In this document: one piece after another, positions 52,203 through 61,154 of the stretch
Position numbering within the stretch: the first letter of the stretch is position 1
How the letters are laid out: every line of letters begins with the position of its first letter
The notes under the pieces: model-generated
What the model was told of the DNA's origin: nothing
The model's input: the letters and a program-made list of their open reading frames with translations, nothing else
Databases searched by the model: none
Translations under genes and position numbers: made by a program
Assembly (NCBI RefSeq): GCF_026410305.1
Contig: NZ_JAPMLQ010000001.1
Coordinates: 372,001 to 436,000, forward strand
DNA from: Sulfitobacter sp. F26204
GTDB taxonomy: Bacteria; Pseudomonadota; Alphaproteobacteria; Rhodobacterales; Rhodobacteraceae
Direction of reading: 5' to 3'
Length of the DNA: 64,000 bases

Positions 52203-52960
52203 GTCGCGTCCGGATAGGCACGTTGCAGCCATTGCATCTGAGTTAACATATGGCCCAGATGTTCGGTATGACGCACACCTGTCTTACCACCTTTATGGGC
52301 AAAGTCGTCTGTTGGTTTTTCCAAGGTCGCTTCGGTCAGGACGCCTGAAATATGTTCCTCATAACCGGAACGCAAACCCGCAGGATCGGGAGCAATGCCA
52401 TGCGCTACCATAGCGGCGTCCACATCATCGGACAGAAACATCTCACCAACGAATGGATAGAGCCTATCAAGGGCCTTTTGCATCCGTTTATGGCTTTCTT
52501 CATTGCCATCCCCAAGCCCAATCACCGTGTCCGTCGAGCGTTCCAGATGATAGGTGACTTCCTTGACTGACTTTTCCGCAATTTCTGCAATCCGGTCGTT
52601 GGAAGACGTATTCAATCCCTTTAGATAGGTCAGATGCCAAGCATCAAACAGGAATTGACGCATCATGGTTTGTCCGAAATCACCATTCGGCTGTTCAACC
52701 AGTAACACATTGCGAAAATCCCAGACGTCGCGATGAAACGCCAGCTTGTCGGCATCGCGGCCCTTGCCTTCAATCTCGCCCGCAAGGCCAAGCCACAACT
52801 GCGTTTGTCCGATCAGGTCTAAGGCGACGTTGGCCAGCGCGATGTCTTCTTCCAGTACCGGGGAAACGCCGCACCACTCCGAAACGCGGTGACCCAGAAC
52901 CAACGTGTTGTCACCCAAACGGCAAAGAAATTCGAATAAGGATGCAGTGTCTGTGGCCAT
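52196..52960 (-). CDS. paaC: Phenylacetyl-CoA epoxidase structural subunit PaaC
   Basis: A 254-residue ferritin-like helical protein that pairs with PaaA in the epoxidase core. Family segments are LGDNTLVLGHRVSEW, LEEDIALANVALDLIGQ, and HLERSTDTVIGLGDG. It is the non-catalytic partner in the complex known from E. coli. The start is ATG 52960, overlapping the paaB stop (TGATG). GTG 52963 is the alternative. Confidence 0.94.
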   Translation of the reverse strand: MATDTASLFEFLCRLGDNTLVLGHRVSEWCGVSPVLEEDIALANVALDLIGQTQLWLGLAGEIEGKGRDADKLAFHRDVWDFRNVLLVEQPNGDFGQTMMRQFLFDAWHLTYLKGLNTSSNDRIAEIAEKSVKEVTYHLERSTDTVIGLGDGNEESHKRMQKALDRLYPFVGEMFLSDDVDAAMVAHGIAPDPAGLRSGYEEHISGVLTEATLEKPTDDFAHKGGKTGVRHTEHLGHMLTQMQWLQRAYPDATW

Positions 52961-53304
52961 CACATCGCACCTACTTCGTCGGGAATATCAAAGAAGGTCG
53001 GGTGACGGTACACTTTGTCGTTGGACGGCTCGTACAGAGAACCTTTTTCCTCAGGCGAAGAGGCGGCGATATTGCCGGCCTCGACAGCCCAGATGCTCAC
53101 GCCTTCGTTGCGACGGGTATAGACGTCGCGTGCGTTCTTGATTGCCATTTCGGCATCTGGAGCGTGCAGTGATCCGACGTGACGGTGGCTCAACCCGTGT
53201 TGTCCGCGAATGAATACTTCCCACAGGGGCCATTCCGTCTTGCGGGTTTCCCCATGAGGGCTGGCTTCGCTGTCTTTGTAAGGGCTGGTTTCGGGGCTGC
53301 TCAT
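52960..53304 (-). CDS. paaB: Phenylacetyl-CoA epoxidase subunit PaaB
   Basis: A 114-residue subunit that bridges PaaAC dimers. The core WEVFIRGQHGLSHRHVGSL and ARDVYTRRNEGVSIW is highly characteristic. The N-terminal 25 residues are polar and longer than in E. coli PaaB. It lies five bases after paaA and is coupled to paaC. Confidence 0.94.
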   Translation of the reverse strand: MSSPETSPYKDSEASPHGETRKTEWPLWEVFIRGQHGLSHRHVGSLHAPDAEMAIKNARDVYTRRNEGVSIWAVEAGNIAASSPEEKGSLYEPSNDKVYRHPTFFDIPDEVGAM

Positions 53305-53309
53305 GTTTC

Positions 53310-54302
53310 TTACTCCGCTGCCATTTTCGCTGCACGTTTCTTGGCCGCATGGGCCAGCAGGCCTTCACGAACCCAACGGCCTTCATCCCAGGCCTTGTTG
53401 CGGGCCTCAAGTCGTTCAGTGTTGCACGGACCATTGCCTTTGAGCACATCAAAGAATTCGTCCCAATCCGGTTCAGCAAATTCGTAATGGCCGGTTTTGT
53501 CGTTGAACTTCAAAGTCTCGTCGGGGATTGTCAGACCGAGGTATTCCGCCTGCGGTGCGGTTTGGTCGACGAATTTCTGACGCAGCTCGTCATTTGTGTT
53601 CATCTTGATCTTCCAGGCCATCGACTGCGCAGAATGGACCGATTCCTTGTCGGACGGACCGAACATCATCAATGAAGGATACCAGAAACGGTTCAATGCA
53701 TCCTGCGCCATCTTGCGCTGGGCGTCGGTGCCGTTGGCCATTTTCATCATGATGTCGAACCCCTGCCGCTGGTGAAAGGATTCTTCCTTGCAGATTCGCA
53801 CCATGGCGCGGGCGTAGGGGCCATATGAGGTACGTTGCAGCGGTACCTGGTTCATGATCGCGGCGCCATCAACAAGCCAGCCAACTGCACCCATATCTGC
53901 CCATGTTAGAGTCGGATAATTGAAGATCGAGGAGTATTTCATCTTGCCCGACAGCAGGTCGCGGGTCAGATCATCCCGGGTCACTCCCAGAGTTTCGGCA
54001 GCACAATACAGATACAAACCGTGTCCTGCTTCATCCTGTACCTTGGCCAACAGGATTGCCTTGCGTTCCAGGGTGGGTGCCCGGGTGATCCAGTTCCCTT
54101 CGGGCAGTTGCCCAACGATTTCTGAGTGGGCGTGCTGGCCGATCTGGCGTATCAGGTTCTTGCGATAACCCTCGGGCATCCAGTCCTTTGGCTCAATCTT
54201 GCCGCCTGCATTGATACGCTCCTGAAAGGCGCGTTCCTGCGGTTCCATTTCGTCGAGGGATTTCAGGCCCTCGCCGGTAGACTTGATCATCTGTGCATAC
54301 AT
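53310..54302 (-). CDS. paaA: Phenylacetyl-CoA epoxidase catalytic subunit PaaA
   Basis: A 330-residue ferritin-like di-iron oxygenase that forms the 1,2-epoxide of phenylacetyl-CoA. Iron-site patterns ExxH are seen in QDEAGHGLY and [10 protein letters not shown]. Further PaaA segments are [31 protein letters not shown], and [15 protein letters not shown]. It lies three bases after the thiolase gene, so the thiolase heads the operon. Confidence 0.95.
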   Translation of the reverse strand: MYAQMIKSTGEGLKSLDEMEPQERAFQERINAGGKIEPKDWMPEGYRKNLIRQIGQHAHSEIVGQLPEGNWITRAPTLERKAILLAKVQDEAGHGLYLYCAAETLGVTRDDLTRDLLSGKMKYSSIFNYPTLTWADMGAVGWLVDGAAIMNQVPLQRTSYGPYARAMVRICKEESFHQRQGFDIMMKMANGTDAQRKMAQDALNRFWYPSLMMFGPSDKESVHSAQSMAWKIKMNTNDELRQKFVDQTAPQAEYLGLTIPDETLKFNDKTGHYEFAEPDWDEFFDVLKGNGPCNTERLEARNKAWDEGRWVREGLLAHAAKKRAAKMAAE

Positions 54303-54305
54303 CGT

Positions 54306-55508
54306 TCAGGTCCTTTCAAGAATGAGGGCAACACCCTGCCCAACGCCAACACACATTGTACATAGCGCATATTTTCCGCCTGTTCGCTTTAGTTGAAGCG
54401 CCGCAGTCATCACGAGACGTGCGCCGGACATACCCAGCGGATGGCCGATGGCAATCGCGCCACCGTTTGCATTCACATGCGGCGCATCATCCGCAACGCC
54501 AAGTGCACGCAGCGTGGCGATACCCTGCGCAGCAAATGCTTCGTTCAGTTCGATCACATCCATCTGTTCGATGGTCAGTCCTGTGCGGGCCAGCACCTTC
54601 TGGCAGGCGGGGATCGGGCCAATTCCCATGACACGTGGCTCAACACCCGCGGCCGACATCGCGACAACGCGGGCGATGGGAGACAGTCCGTGATCTTTCA
54701 TACCTTGTTCCGAGGCGATCAACATTGCTGCGGCACCGTCATTCACCCCAGAAGCATTCCCGGCGGTCACGGTCAGGTCGGGTCCGTTGATTCCACGCAG
54801 CTTGCCGAACTTTTCCAACGGCGTATCAGGGCGTGGGTGTTCATCCTTGCTAACCACAATTGCGTCGCCCTTGCGCTGAGGAATCGTGACGGGTGCAATT
54901 TCCTCTTCAAAAACACCGGCCGCATCTGCGGCTGCCCACCTTTGTTGACTGCGATAGGCAAAGGCGTCCTGGTCAGCGCGGTTGACATCATAATCCTCTG
55001 CGACATTGTCGGCAGTTTCCGGCATCGAATCGACGCCATATTGCGCCTTCATCTTTGGGTTCACGAAACGCCAGCCGATGGTGGTATCATAAACGGCATT
55101 GCCGCGGGAAAAGGCAGTTTCAGCTTTGGGCATCACAAAAGGTGCACGTGTCATGCTTTCGACACCACCGGCGATTGCCAGATCGATGTCGCCTGCGCGG
55201 ATTGCCCGCGCCGCCGCGCCGACCGCATCCATACCCGAAGCACAGAGCCGGTTGATCGTAGCGCCGGGAACATCCACCGGTAGACCAGCAAGAAGCGAGG
55301 CCATGCGCGCAACGTTGCGGTTGTCTTCGCCTGCCTGATTGGCACAGCCAAAGATGACGTCATCAACGCGGGACCAATCGACTTGCGGATTGCGTTCCAT
55401 CAAAGCGGCGATCGGTATTGCGGCAAGGTCATCTGTACGAACAGACGCAAGGGCACCACCGAATCGCCCGATGGGTGTGCGTTGCGCGTCGCAGATAAAT
55501 GCAGGCAT
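54306..55508 (-). CDS. pcaF: 3-oxoadipyl-CoA thiolase (PcaF/PaaJ)
   Basis: A 400-residue thiolase of the last step in phenylacetate and protocatechuate degradation, giving succinyl-CoA and acetyl-CoA. The acylated cysteine is in INRLCASGMDA, the histidine in AIAIGHPLGMSGAR, and the second cysteine in CTMCVGVGQG. The context (first gene before paaA) favours the paa pathway role, so paaJ would be an equally valid name. A GGAGCC ribosome site lies before ATG 55508. Confidence 0.93.
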   Translation of the reverse strand: MPAFICDAQRTPIGRFGGALASVRTDDLAAIPIAALMERNPQVDWSRVDDVIFGCANQAGEDNRNVARMASLLAGLPVDVPGATINRLCASGMDAVGAAARAIRAGDIDLAIAGGVESMTRAPFVMPKAETAFSRGNAVYDTTIGWRFVNPKMKAQYGVDSMPETADNVAEDYDVNRADQDAFAYRSQQRWAAADAAGVFEEEIAPVTIPQRKGDAIVVSKDEHPRPDTPLEKFGKLRGINGPDLTVTAGNASGVNDGAAAMLIASEQGMKDHGLSPIARVVAMSAAGVEPRVMGIGPIPACQKVLARTGLTIEQMDVIELNEAFAAQGIATLRALGVADDAPHVNANGGAIAIGHPLGMSGARLVMTAALQLKRTGGKYALCTMCVGVGQGVALILERT

Positions 55509-56060
55509 GGTTGGCTCCTTTTGGTTTTCGATAGACTAGGCATTCATACCAGATACGGCAATAAAAATGTTACACAACTTATGCAAACATGAAAAATTGG
55601 TAACGCTTTGCCGAAACCATATAGGCCCTTGCCCAGACGGACTTCAATTTCTCAGTTTGAAGAACCGCGATTGAACGGATCAGCATAGCCCGTCCTCTGC
55701 ACGAATCAATGCCGCTTTAGGATCGATTCGACGTAGGCGTGTGCCTGACCCAGAGCGTGATCGCGTGCCTCATTCCTTAACACGCTGCCTTGAACAGGGA
55801 ATAGTTATCAAGATGTTGGCATGTCCACGGCTGAAAAAGAAGTCAAAAACAGCCTGCGCTTTCATGGGTTCCAAGGCACTGTCAGGGTTTGGGCAAATAG
55901 ATCATGTTTGTCTGATGCATTTAGTGCGGCCATTTCACGGCGTGCCTATGGCCTGTTATTTGTCCGATTGTCCCGCTTGCCTGCAGAACAAGAAATGGCC
56001 GCTGCCCAACAAACATCGCATAGCAGCGGAAACCGGGACCCCTGCCTCATGAGCAAATAT
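55509..56060. other. Intergenic region without a convincing gene
   Basis: About 550 bases between the divergent paa operon and the DUF4214 gene. The first 100 bases are A/T-rich and hold a weak paa promoter candidate on the minus strand (TTGCAT at 55581-55586, TATTGC at 55558-55563) and small inverted repeats, where PaaX could bind. Two open frames in the rest (55741-56052 and 55821-56078, plus strand) have no ribosome site and no recognisable pattern. No tRNA, repeat or mobile element was seen. Confidence 0.5.
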
Positions 56061-56089
56061 TTGCCTGATTCTGGATAGAATGATAAAAT
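56061..56089 (+). promoter_or_regulatory. Putative promoter and operator of the DUF4214 gene
   Basis: TTGCCT (56061-56066) and TAAAAT (56084-56089) are 17 bases apart. A 13-base palindrome, ATGAT-AAA-ATCAT (56080-56092), covers the -10 box and could be an operator. Confidence 0.45.
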
Positions 56090-56114
56090 CATCCATCAAT
56101 GGGGGAGGGTCGAT

Positions 56115-57410
56115 ATGACAGACTCAGTTTTTACAAATGATACATTTGGCACGGCAACGGATCTTAACACTCTGGCGTTTTCGGGTAGTGATGTTGGCGG
56201 GCCTTTCAAATCACGCATCTTTCAATTCGATTCAGTTGGCTTACCCGCTGAGGCTGCGCCGGAGGGTGCGTTTACCACGGACGTAAGCGATTTCTTTACC
56301 TTCGATCCCTTTGATCTTGCCACGGTCAGGGTCAATTTCAACGCCGAGTCCGTCGGTGATTTTATCAATTTCGTCTACTTCCTGCCCGTGGCCGGTGTCA
56401 GCAAGGTTGAAGGTGCCTTGATCGGAAGCTGGGGTGGCGGTGTTGATGCAGGGTTCTTTGCGCATCTCGCAGGACAACCGGTATTGGGGTATTTTGACCC
56501 GAACGGTAATATCCCGGTGAATCCAGCCGTTGATCTGTCCGAGGCGGTTTTTTCGATCAACAGCTTCATCGGTGCCGAGGCAACCTGGACCCTGACGGGG
56601 GCTCCGGTGGTAGTTCAAGTGTTGGGGATACACATTGATACGGTGTTCAGGGGCCAGGACAACGAGGATGAGGTTTATTCCGACGTCGACTATCGTTTCA
56701 GCTTTGAACCGCAAAGTGGTGTCGTTCCTGACCCTGATCCTGTCCCCGTTCCAAACCCGGATCCAGACCCTGCTCCGGTGCCAGCTCCTCAACCACATCC
56801 CAATCAAATTGGCATGTCGTTTGTCAATTCCCCTCCGACCCCACAAACCATTGTGGGCGGTGAGAAAATCGATTTCTTCGAGGTTCGGGGCTATTATGAT
56901 ACCGGTATCACCTTCGATTTCTCGAACCCTGACCGGATCATCATGACAGAGGATTATTACCCCGAGCGTGTGGACACGCTGATTGATATTGAACGGCTCC
57001 AGTTTATCGATGGTTTTCTTGCGCTGGATACGGATGGAACAGCCGGACAGGCATACAGGCTCTACCAGGCCGCCTTTAATCGGGATCCGGATCCGGAAGG
57101 ATTGGGTTTCTGGATCGACAATTTTGACGTTGGCAATGTCGATCTTGTCGAAATGGCCGAATTTTTCATGCAATCCGAAGAGTTCGCCCAAAAATATGGC
57201 GATCCGGACACGCTTGGCGACAGAGACTTTCTAACATTGCTTTATCGAAACGTATTGGACAGAACACCGGATGAGCCCGGATTTGAATTCTGGGAAGAGC
57301 AGCAGCAAGCGGGTCTGAGCAGGGCGGAGATGCTTCAATACTTTTCCGAAAGCGTGGAGAACTATCAAAACGTTGCAGGCGAAATCGCTGACGGCATCTG
57401 GTACGTCTGA
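56115..57410 (+). CDS. DUF4214-domain protein, probably secreted, function unknown
   Basis: A 431-residue acidic protein without a classical signal peptide. The N-terminal 200 residues are rich in Asp, Phe and Gly strands like those of secreted pre-peptidase or adhesin modules. A Pro-Asp-Val linker (about 205-235) follows, then a module at about 240-310 (TIVGGEKIDFFEVRG), and two DUF4214-type helical repeats (RLYQAAFNRDPDPEGLGFW at about 315 and LLYRNVLDRTPDEPGFEFW near 375). DUF4214 is often found in type I-secreted and S-layer-associated proteins. GGGGGAGGG lies before ATG 56115. No export genes are adjacent. Confidence 0.82.
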   Translation: MTDSVFTNDTFGTATDLNTLAFSGSDVGGPFKSRIFQFDSVGLPAEAAPEGAFTTDVSDFFTFDPFDLATVRVNFNAESVGDFINFVYFLPVAGVSKVEGALIGSWGGGVDAGFFAHLAGQPVLGYFDPNGNIPVNPAVDLSEAVFSINSFIGAEATWTLTGAPVVVQVLGIHIDTVFRGQDNEDEVYSDVDYRFSFEPQSGVVPDPDPVPVPNPDPDPAPVPAPQPHPNQIGMSFVNSPPTPQTIVGGEKIDFFEVRGYYDTGITFDFSNPDRIIMTEDYYPERVDTLIDIERLQFIDGFLALDTDGTAGQAYRLYQAAFNRDPDPEGLGFWIDNFDVGNVDLVEMAEFFMQSEEFAQKYGDPDTLGDRDFLTLLYRNVLDRTPDEPGFEFWEEQQQAGLSRAEMLQYFSESVENYQNVAGEIADGIWYV

Positions 57411-57421
57411 TTGTAGGGTGT

Positions 57422-57447
57422 CAGCCGCATTTAACATACAGCGGCTG
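57422..57447 (+). terminator. Hairpin after the DUF4214 gene
   Basis: CAGCCGC (57422-57428) pairs with GCGGCTG (57441-57447) around a 12-base loop. It lacks a T run, so termination is only possible, not certain. Confidence 0.35.
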
Positions 57448-57576
57448 GTAAGGCAGGGATGCGTAATCCGGCGTCCAGTGACAGTTGGGGATCATCCGCC
57501 ACAAGGAATCACCTACCGCCAACCTTTCGGGCGATCGCCACCTTTACGCACCAGCTTGATAGAACAAGTGTGAAAG

Positions 57577-57652
57577 TGGTGAGCCCGTCCGGGTTCGAAC
57601 CGGAGACCTACTGATTAAAAGTCAGTTGCTCTACCAACTGAGCTACAGGCCC
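57577..57652 (-). tRNA. tRNA-Lys (anticodon TTT)
   Basis: A 76-base cloverleaf on the minus strand including an encoded CCA. The acceptor stem starts GGGCCTG. The D arm is GTAGCTCAGTTGGTAGAGC, the anticodon loop CTTTTAA holds TTT, and the T loop is GGTTCGAACC. It lies between two plus-strand genes. Confidence 0.97.
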
Positions 57653-57749
57653 ACTACGCGCCGTATCTAGAAAGGAGCGGTGCAAGGGTCAAGCCCATAA
57701 AGTGTTAAAATCCTGGCTCCTTCTGGATAAGTTGCGGACACGGGGTTAT

Positions 57750-58592
57750 ATGCGCCGCATGAGTGATGATTTTTCACATGGATTGCCCTTCATGAAGATG
57801 CACGGGCTGGGAAACGATTTTGTCGTGTTGGATGCCCGTGGCCACGTGCTTTCCACAACAGCGTCGCTGGCCAGGGGAATCGGACATCGCCAGTTTGGGG
57901 TGGGTTTTGACCAGCTTGCCATCATTTCGGAAGGGGCAGGTGATGCGCATCTTACCTTTTTCAATGCTGATGGCTCAACTGCGGCAGCCTGTGGCAACGC
58001 GACACGATGTATTGCACGGTTCCTGATGGACGAAAGCGGAAAAAAGCGACTGCTCCTAACCACGGACAGGGGAGAACTTGTTGCGGAGGACGAGGGAGAT
58101 GGCATCACCTCGGTGAATATGGGGCAGCCCTTCCTGACCTGGCATGAAGTGCCATTGGCCCGCGAGATGGATACGCTCGAACTGCCCATAGAAGGTGCGC
58201 CGACAGCCACGGGTATGGGCAATCCGCATTGCACTTTTTTTGTAGAGGACGCGTTGGCCGTCGATCTTGCCACTTTTGGCTCTGAAATCGAACACCACCC
58301 GCTGTTTCCAGAACGTACCAATGTACAGGTCGCGCAAATCATTGCGCCGGATTCCATACGCATGCGGGTTTGGGAACGCGGCGTGGGCGTGACACTGGCC
58401 TCTGGTTCTTCTTCATGCGCTACCGCAGTGGCAGCAGCGCGGCGCGGCCTTACAGGTCGTTCGGTCCGCATCGAACTGGATGGCGGGACATTGAGCATCG
58501 ACTGGCGGCCTGACGGCGTCTGGATGTCCGGCCCCACGATGCATGTTTTCAACGGCATACTAACGCCAGAGTTCCTTGCAGGTATCACATGA
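57750..58592 (+). CDS. dapF: Diaminopimelate epimerase
   Basis: A 280-residue cofactor-independent epimerase making meso-diaminopimelate for lysine and peptidoglycan. The two catalytic cysteines are in ACGNATRC and [10 protein letters not shown]. The start segment [17 protein letters not shown] is diagnostic. ATG 57750 has CGGGG upstream. ATG 57759 also fits. The stop overlaps the mtaB start by four bases (ATGA). Confidence 0.95.
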   Translation: MRRMSDDFSHGLPFMKMHGLGNDFVVLDARGHVLSTTASLARGIGHRQFGVGFDQLAIISEGAGDAHLTFFNADGSTAAACGNATRCIARFLMDESGKKRLLLTTDRGELVAEDEGDGITSVNMGQPFLTWHEVPLAREMDTLELPIEGAPTATGMGNPHCTFFVEDALAVDLATFGSEIEHHPLFPERTNVQVAQIIAPDSIRMRVWERGVGVTLASGSSSCATAVAAARRGLTGRSVRIELDGGTLSIDWRPDGVWMSGPTMHVFNGILTPEFLAGIT

Positions 58593-59848
58593 CCGCACCT
58601 GTCTTTTCAAATCACGGCTGTCGGTTGAACGCCTATGAGGTCGAAGCGATGAAAGATCTTGCCAGACAGGCTGGTTTGGAAGACGCTGTCGTGGTGAACA
58701 CCTGCGCCGTGACTTCCGAAGCGGTGCGCAAGGCCCGTCAGGACATTCGCAAACTTCGCAAGGTACATCCTGATGCCCGGTTGATCGTGACCGGGTGCGC
58801 CGCCCAGACAGAGCCGGCTACCTTCGCGCAAATGGACGAAGTCGATGCCGTGATCGGGAATACCGAGAAAATGCAAGGCGCCACCTGGCAAGGGCTGGCG
58901 GCTGATTTTATTGGCGAAAGTGAAGCGGTGCAGGTTGACGACATCATGTCAGTCACCGAAACAGCCGGTCATCTGATTGACGGCTTTGGCACACGCAGCC
59001 GGGCCTATGTCCAGGTTCAGAACGGATGTGATCATCGCTGTACCTTTTGCATTATCCCTTACGGCCGGGGCAATTCTCGATCTGTCCCTGCAGGGGTTGT
59101 CGTGGATCAGATCAAACGGCTGGTCGATAAAGGATTCAACGAGGTAGTTCTGACCGGTGTTGACCTGACCTCATGGGGTGGAGATCTTCCAGCCAAGCCG
59201 TGTCTGGGCGATCTAGTGATGCGGATCTTGCGTCTGGTTCCGGATTTGCCCCGATTGCGGATCAGTTCTATCGACAGCATCGAGGTGGATGAAAACCTGA
59301 TGCAAGCCATTGCCACCGAACCACGACTGATGCCGCATCTGCACCTGTCGTTGCAACATGGCGACGATATGATTTTGAAACGCATGAAGCGCAGGCATCT
59401 GCGCGATGATGCGATCCGTTTCTGTGAAGAAGCCAAAAGTCTGCGCCCGGATATGACATTCGGGGCGGACATCATCGCCGGTTTCCCCACTGAGACTGAA
59501 TCAATGTTCGCAAATGCGCTTGCGATGGTCACTGAATGTGATCTGACTTGGTTGCACGTGTTTCCATATTCTGCGCGTCCAGGTACACCGGCCGCGCGCA
59601 TGCCTGCTGTTAACGGCAAGGTGATCAAGGAACGGGCTGCGCGGCTGCGCGCCGCTGGTGAGGCACAAGTTCAGCGACATTTGGCAACGCAGGTTGGAAA
59701 GGCTCATCACGTCTTGATGGAAACCCCGATCATGGGGCGTACGGCGCAATTCACGGAAACCGTCTTTGCCATCCCCCAAGCAGTGGGAGAGATCGTTACC
59801 ACGAAGATCAAGGCCGTTCAGGCCAACCAGTTGCTCGCCAGCAACTAG
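58589..59848 (+). CDS. mtaB: tRNA t6A37 methylthiotransferase MtaB
   Basis: A 419-residue radical-SAM methylthiotransferase making ms2t6A at position 37 of tRNAs that read ANN codons, such as the neighbouring tRNA-Lys type. The N-terminal UPF0004 domain has cysteines in NHGCRLN, VNTCAVT and VTGCAAQ. The radical SAM motif CDHRCTFC and [10 protein letters not shown] follow. The length and lack of a long TRAM region fit MtaB better than MiaB. It is coupled to dapF. Confidence 0.92.
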   Translation: MTAPVFSNHGCRLNAYEVEAMKDLARQAGLEDAVVVNTCAVTSEAVRKARQDIRKLRKVHPDARLIVTGCAAQTEPATFAQMDEVDAVIGNTEKMQGATWQGLAADFIGESEAVQVDDIMSVTETAGHLIDGFGTRSRAYVQVQNGCDHRCTFCIIPYGRGNSRSVPAGVVVDQIKRLVDKGFNEVVLTGVDLTSWGGDLPAKPCLGDLVMRILRLVPDLPRLRISSIDSIEVDENLMQAIATEPRLMPHLHLSLQHGDDMILKRMKRRHLRDDAIRFCEEAKSLRPDMTFGADIIAGFPTETESMFANALAMVTECDLTWLHVFPYSARPGTPAARMPAVNGKVIKERAARLRAAGEAQVQRHLATQVGKAHHVLMETPIMGRTAQFTETVFAIPQAVGEIVTTKIKAVQANQLLASN

Positions 59849-59916
59849 GCTGCCAAAGTGCCGCTTTGTGATTCACCGCCTCTGTCGTAGCATGCTTTCT
59901 TTGTCGGGAGGTAACT

Positions 59917-60276
59917 ATGAGCGATATTATTGAGTGGGTGTTGGAAATGCGGGTTCAAGAAGGTCAGGCCGACAAGGTTCAACCGCTTCTTGATGAGATG
60001 GTCGCGGCGACCAAATCGGATGAGCCGGGCGCATTGCACTATGAATACTACATGCCCGAAGATCGCAGTACTTGCACCGTGCTGGAACGTTACGCCGACA
60101 ATGCCGCTGTGATGGTACATCTTGGAAATTTTGGTGCTAAATTTGCCGAGCGTTTCTTAACTGTTTTCGTGCCGGAACGCTTTACCGTTTACGGCCTTGC
60201 AAACGCCGAAGTCCGTGGTGCTCTCGCAGGCTTCGGTGCGACCCATCAAAGCATGGTTTCAGGTTTCCATCGCTAG
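59917..60276 (+). CDS. Antibiotic biosynthesis monooxygenase (ABM)-fold protein
   Basis: A 119-residue dimeric alpha-beta-barrel protein. The pattern EWVLEMRVQEGQADKVQPLLDEMVAATKSDEPGALHYEYYM and VLERYADNAAVMVHLGN (each cited only as landmarks around residues 4-75) matches ABM-domain proteins, which include quinol monooxygenases and heme-degrading enzymes. The substrate is not known. ATG 59917 is preceded by GGGAGG. It is convergent with the pet operon. Confidence 0.82.
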   Translation: MSDIIEWVLEMRVQEGQADKVQPLLDEMVAATKSDEPGALHYEYYMPEDRSTCTVLERYADNAAVMVHLGNFGAKFAERFLTVFVPERFTVYGLANAEVRGALAGFGATHQSMVSGFHR

Positions 60277-60292
60277 AACCCATATAAAGCAA

Positions 60293-60319
60293 AACCCCCG
60301 CAGCCAGGCTACGGGGGTT
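60293..60319 (-). terminator. Rho-independent terminator of the petABC operon
   Basis: AACCCCCG (60293-60300) pairs with CGGGGGTT (60312-60319), with an inner AGCC/GGCT. On the minus strand it is followed by TTTTGCTTT. It could also stop the converging gene at 59917. Confidence 0.85.
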
Positions 60320-60345
60320 ATAAATCCTGAAGACAAGCCTTTGAT

Positions 60346-61149
60346 TTAGCCTTCTTCTTTTATCCGGCGCTTGACCGGTGCCCATAGACGCTTGTTGGTC
60401 AGATACAGCAGCACCGCAAGCAACGTCAGGAAAATCACCCCGGCAAAGCCGGCCTGTTTGCGGGCCATCATCTTGGGCTCGGCTGTCCACATGAGGAACG
60501 CGGATACATCCGCTGACATGTGATGAAGGTCGGTGTCGTGGCCGTCGGCATATTCTACGTCATCACCGAACAGCGGGGGCGCCATGGAAATCCAGCCACC
60601 GGGAAAGGCGGTGTTCTCATAGAAAGTAACGCCGGCCTGTTCCTTTTCTTCACCGGTATACCCGGTAAGCAGCGAGGCAATATACTCCGGTCCACCAATA
60701 CCTTTGAAGAACTGGTTGATGCCCAACCCGTAAGGCCCGTGAAATCCGGCACGCTTTTTTGCCATTAATGACAGGTCAGGTGCATTTTCCAGCGCGGAGG
60801 CGGGGAAGTGATCTGTTGGTGTCGCTGCACGGAAATCGTCCAGTTCTGCATCAAATACTTCAAACTGTTTTGCATATTCGATCACCTGATCCTCAGGCAT
60901 ATGTGGACCGCCTTCGTCGTGCAGCGTACGGATCGGAACGAACTTCAGACCGTGACAGGCCGAACAAATCTCGGTGTAAACCTGCAAACCGCGCTGAAGC
61001 TGGTTCACATCATATGCGCCAAACGGACCCTCAAAAGAGAAATCAAAGTTTTCGATATGCGTATCGCCACCGCCAGCAGCCAGTGCACCCGAAGCGTTGA
61101 GGCCCAAGGCAATCAGGGAAGAGACGGCTATTTTCTTAAACATGTTCAT
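60346..61149 (-). CDS. petC: Cytochrome c1 (bc1 complex)
   Basis: A 267-residue cytochrome c1. It has a signal peptide (ending near ALA), the covalent heme site CSACH, and a C-terminal membrane anchor ([17 protein letters not shown]) with a basic tail. The methionine ligand is probably in ISMAPPL. It carries electrons from the Rieske protein to soluble cytochrome c. The start chosen, 61149, has GGAG eight bases upstream. The frame begins right after petB. Confidence 0.95.
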   Translation of the reverse strand: MNMFKKIAVSSLIALGLNASGALAAGGGDTHIENFDFSFEGPFGAYDVNQLQRGLQVYTEICSACHGLKFVPIRTLHDEGGPHMPEDQVIEYAKQFEVFDAELDDFRAATPTDHFPASALENAPDLSLMAKKRAGFHGPYGLGINQFFKGIGGPEYIASLLTGYTGEEKEQAGVTFYENTAFPGGWISMAPPLFGDDVEYADGHDTDLHHMSADVSAFLMWTAEPKMMARKQAGFAGVIFLTLLAVLLYLTNKRLWAPVKRRIKEEG

Positions 61150-61154
61150 CTCAA

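Noticed and set aside
54393-55283. 296-codon plus-strand frame inside the thiolase gene
   Set aside because: Shadow frame. The thiolase on the other strand has complete active-site motifs.
55569-55604. GTTAC...GTAAC and ATGTT...AACAT repeats as a PaaX operator
   Set aside because: Arms are only five bases and far apart, so chance is likely. Kept only as a mention in the intergenic entry.
55821-56078. 85-codon plus-strand frame between pcaF/paaJ and the DUF4214 gene
   Set aside because: No ribosome site, no recognisable pattern, and a second overlapping frame (55741-56052) is equally open.
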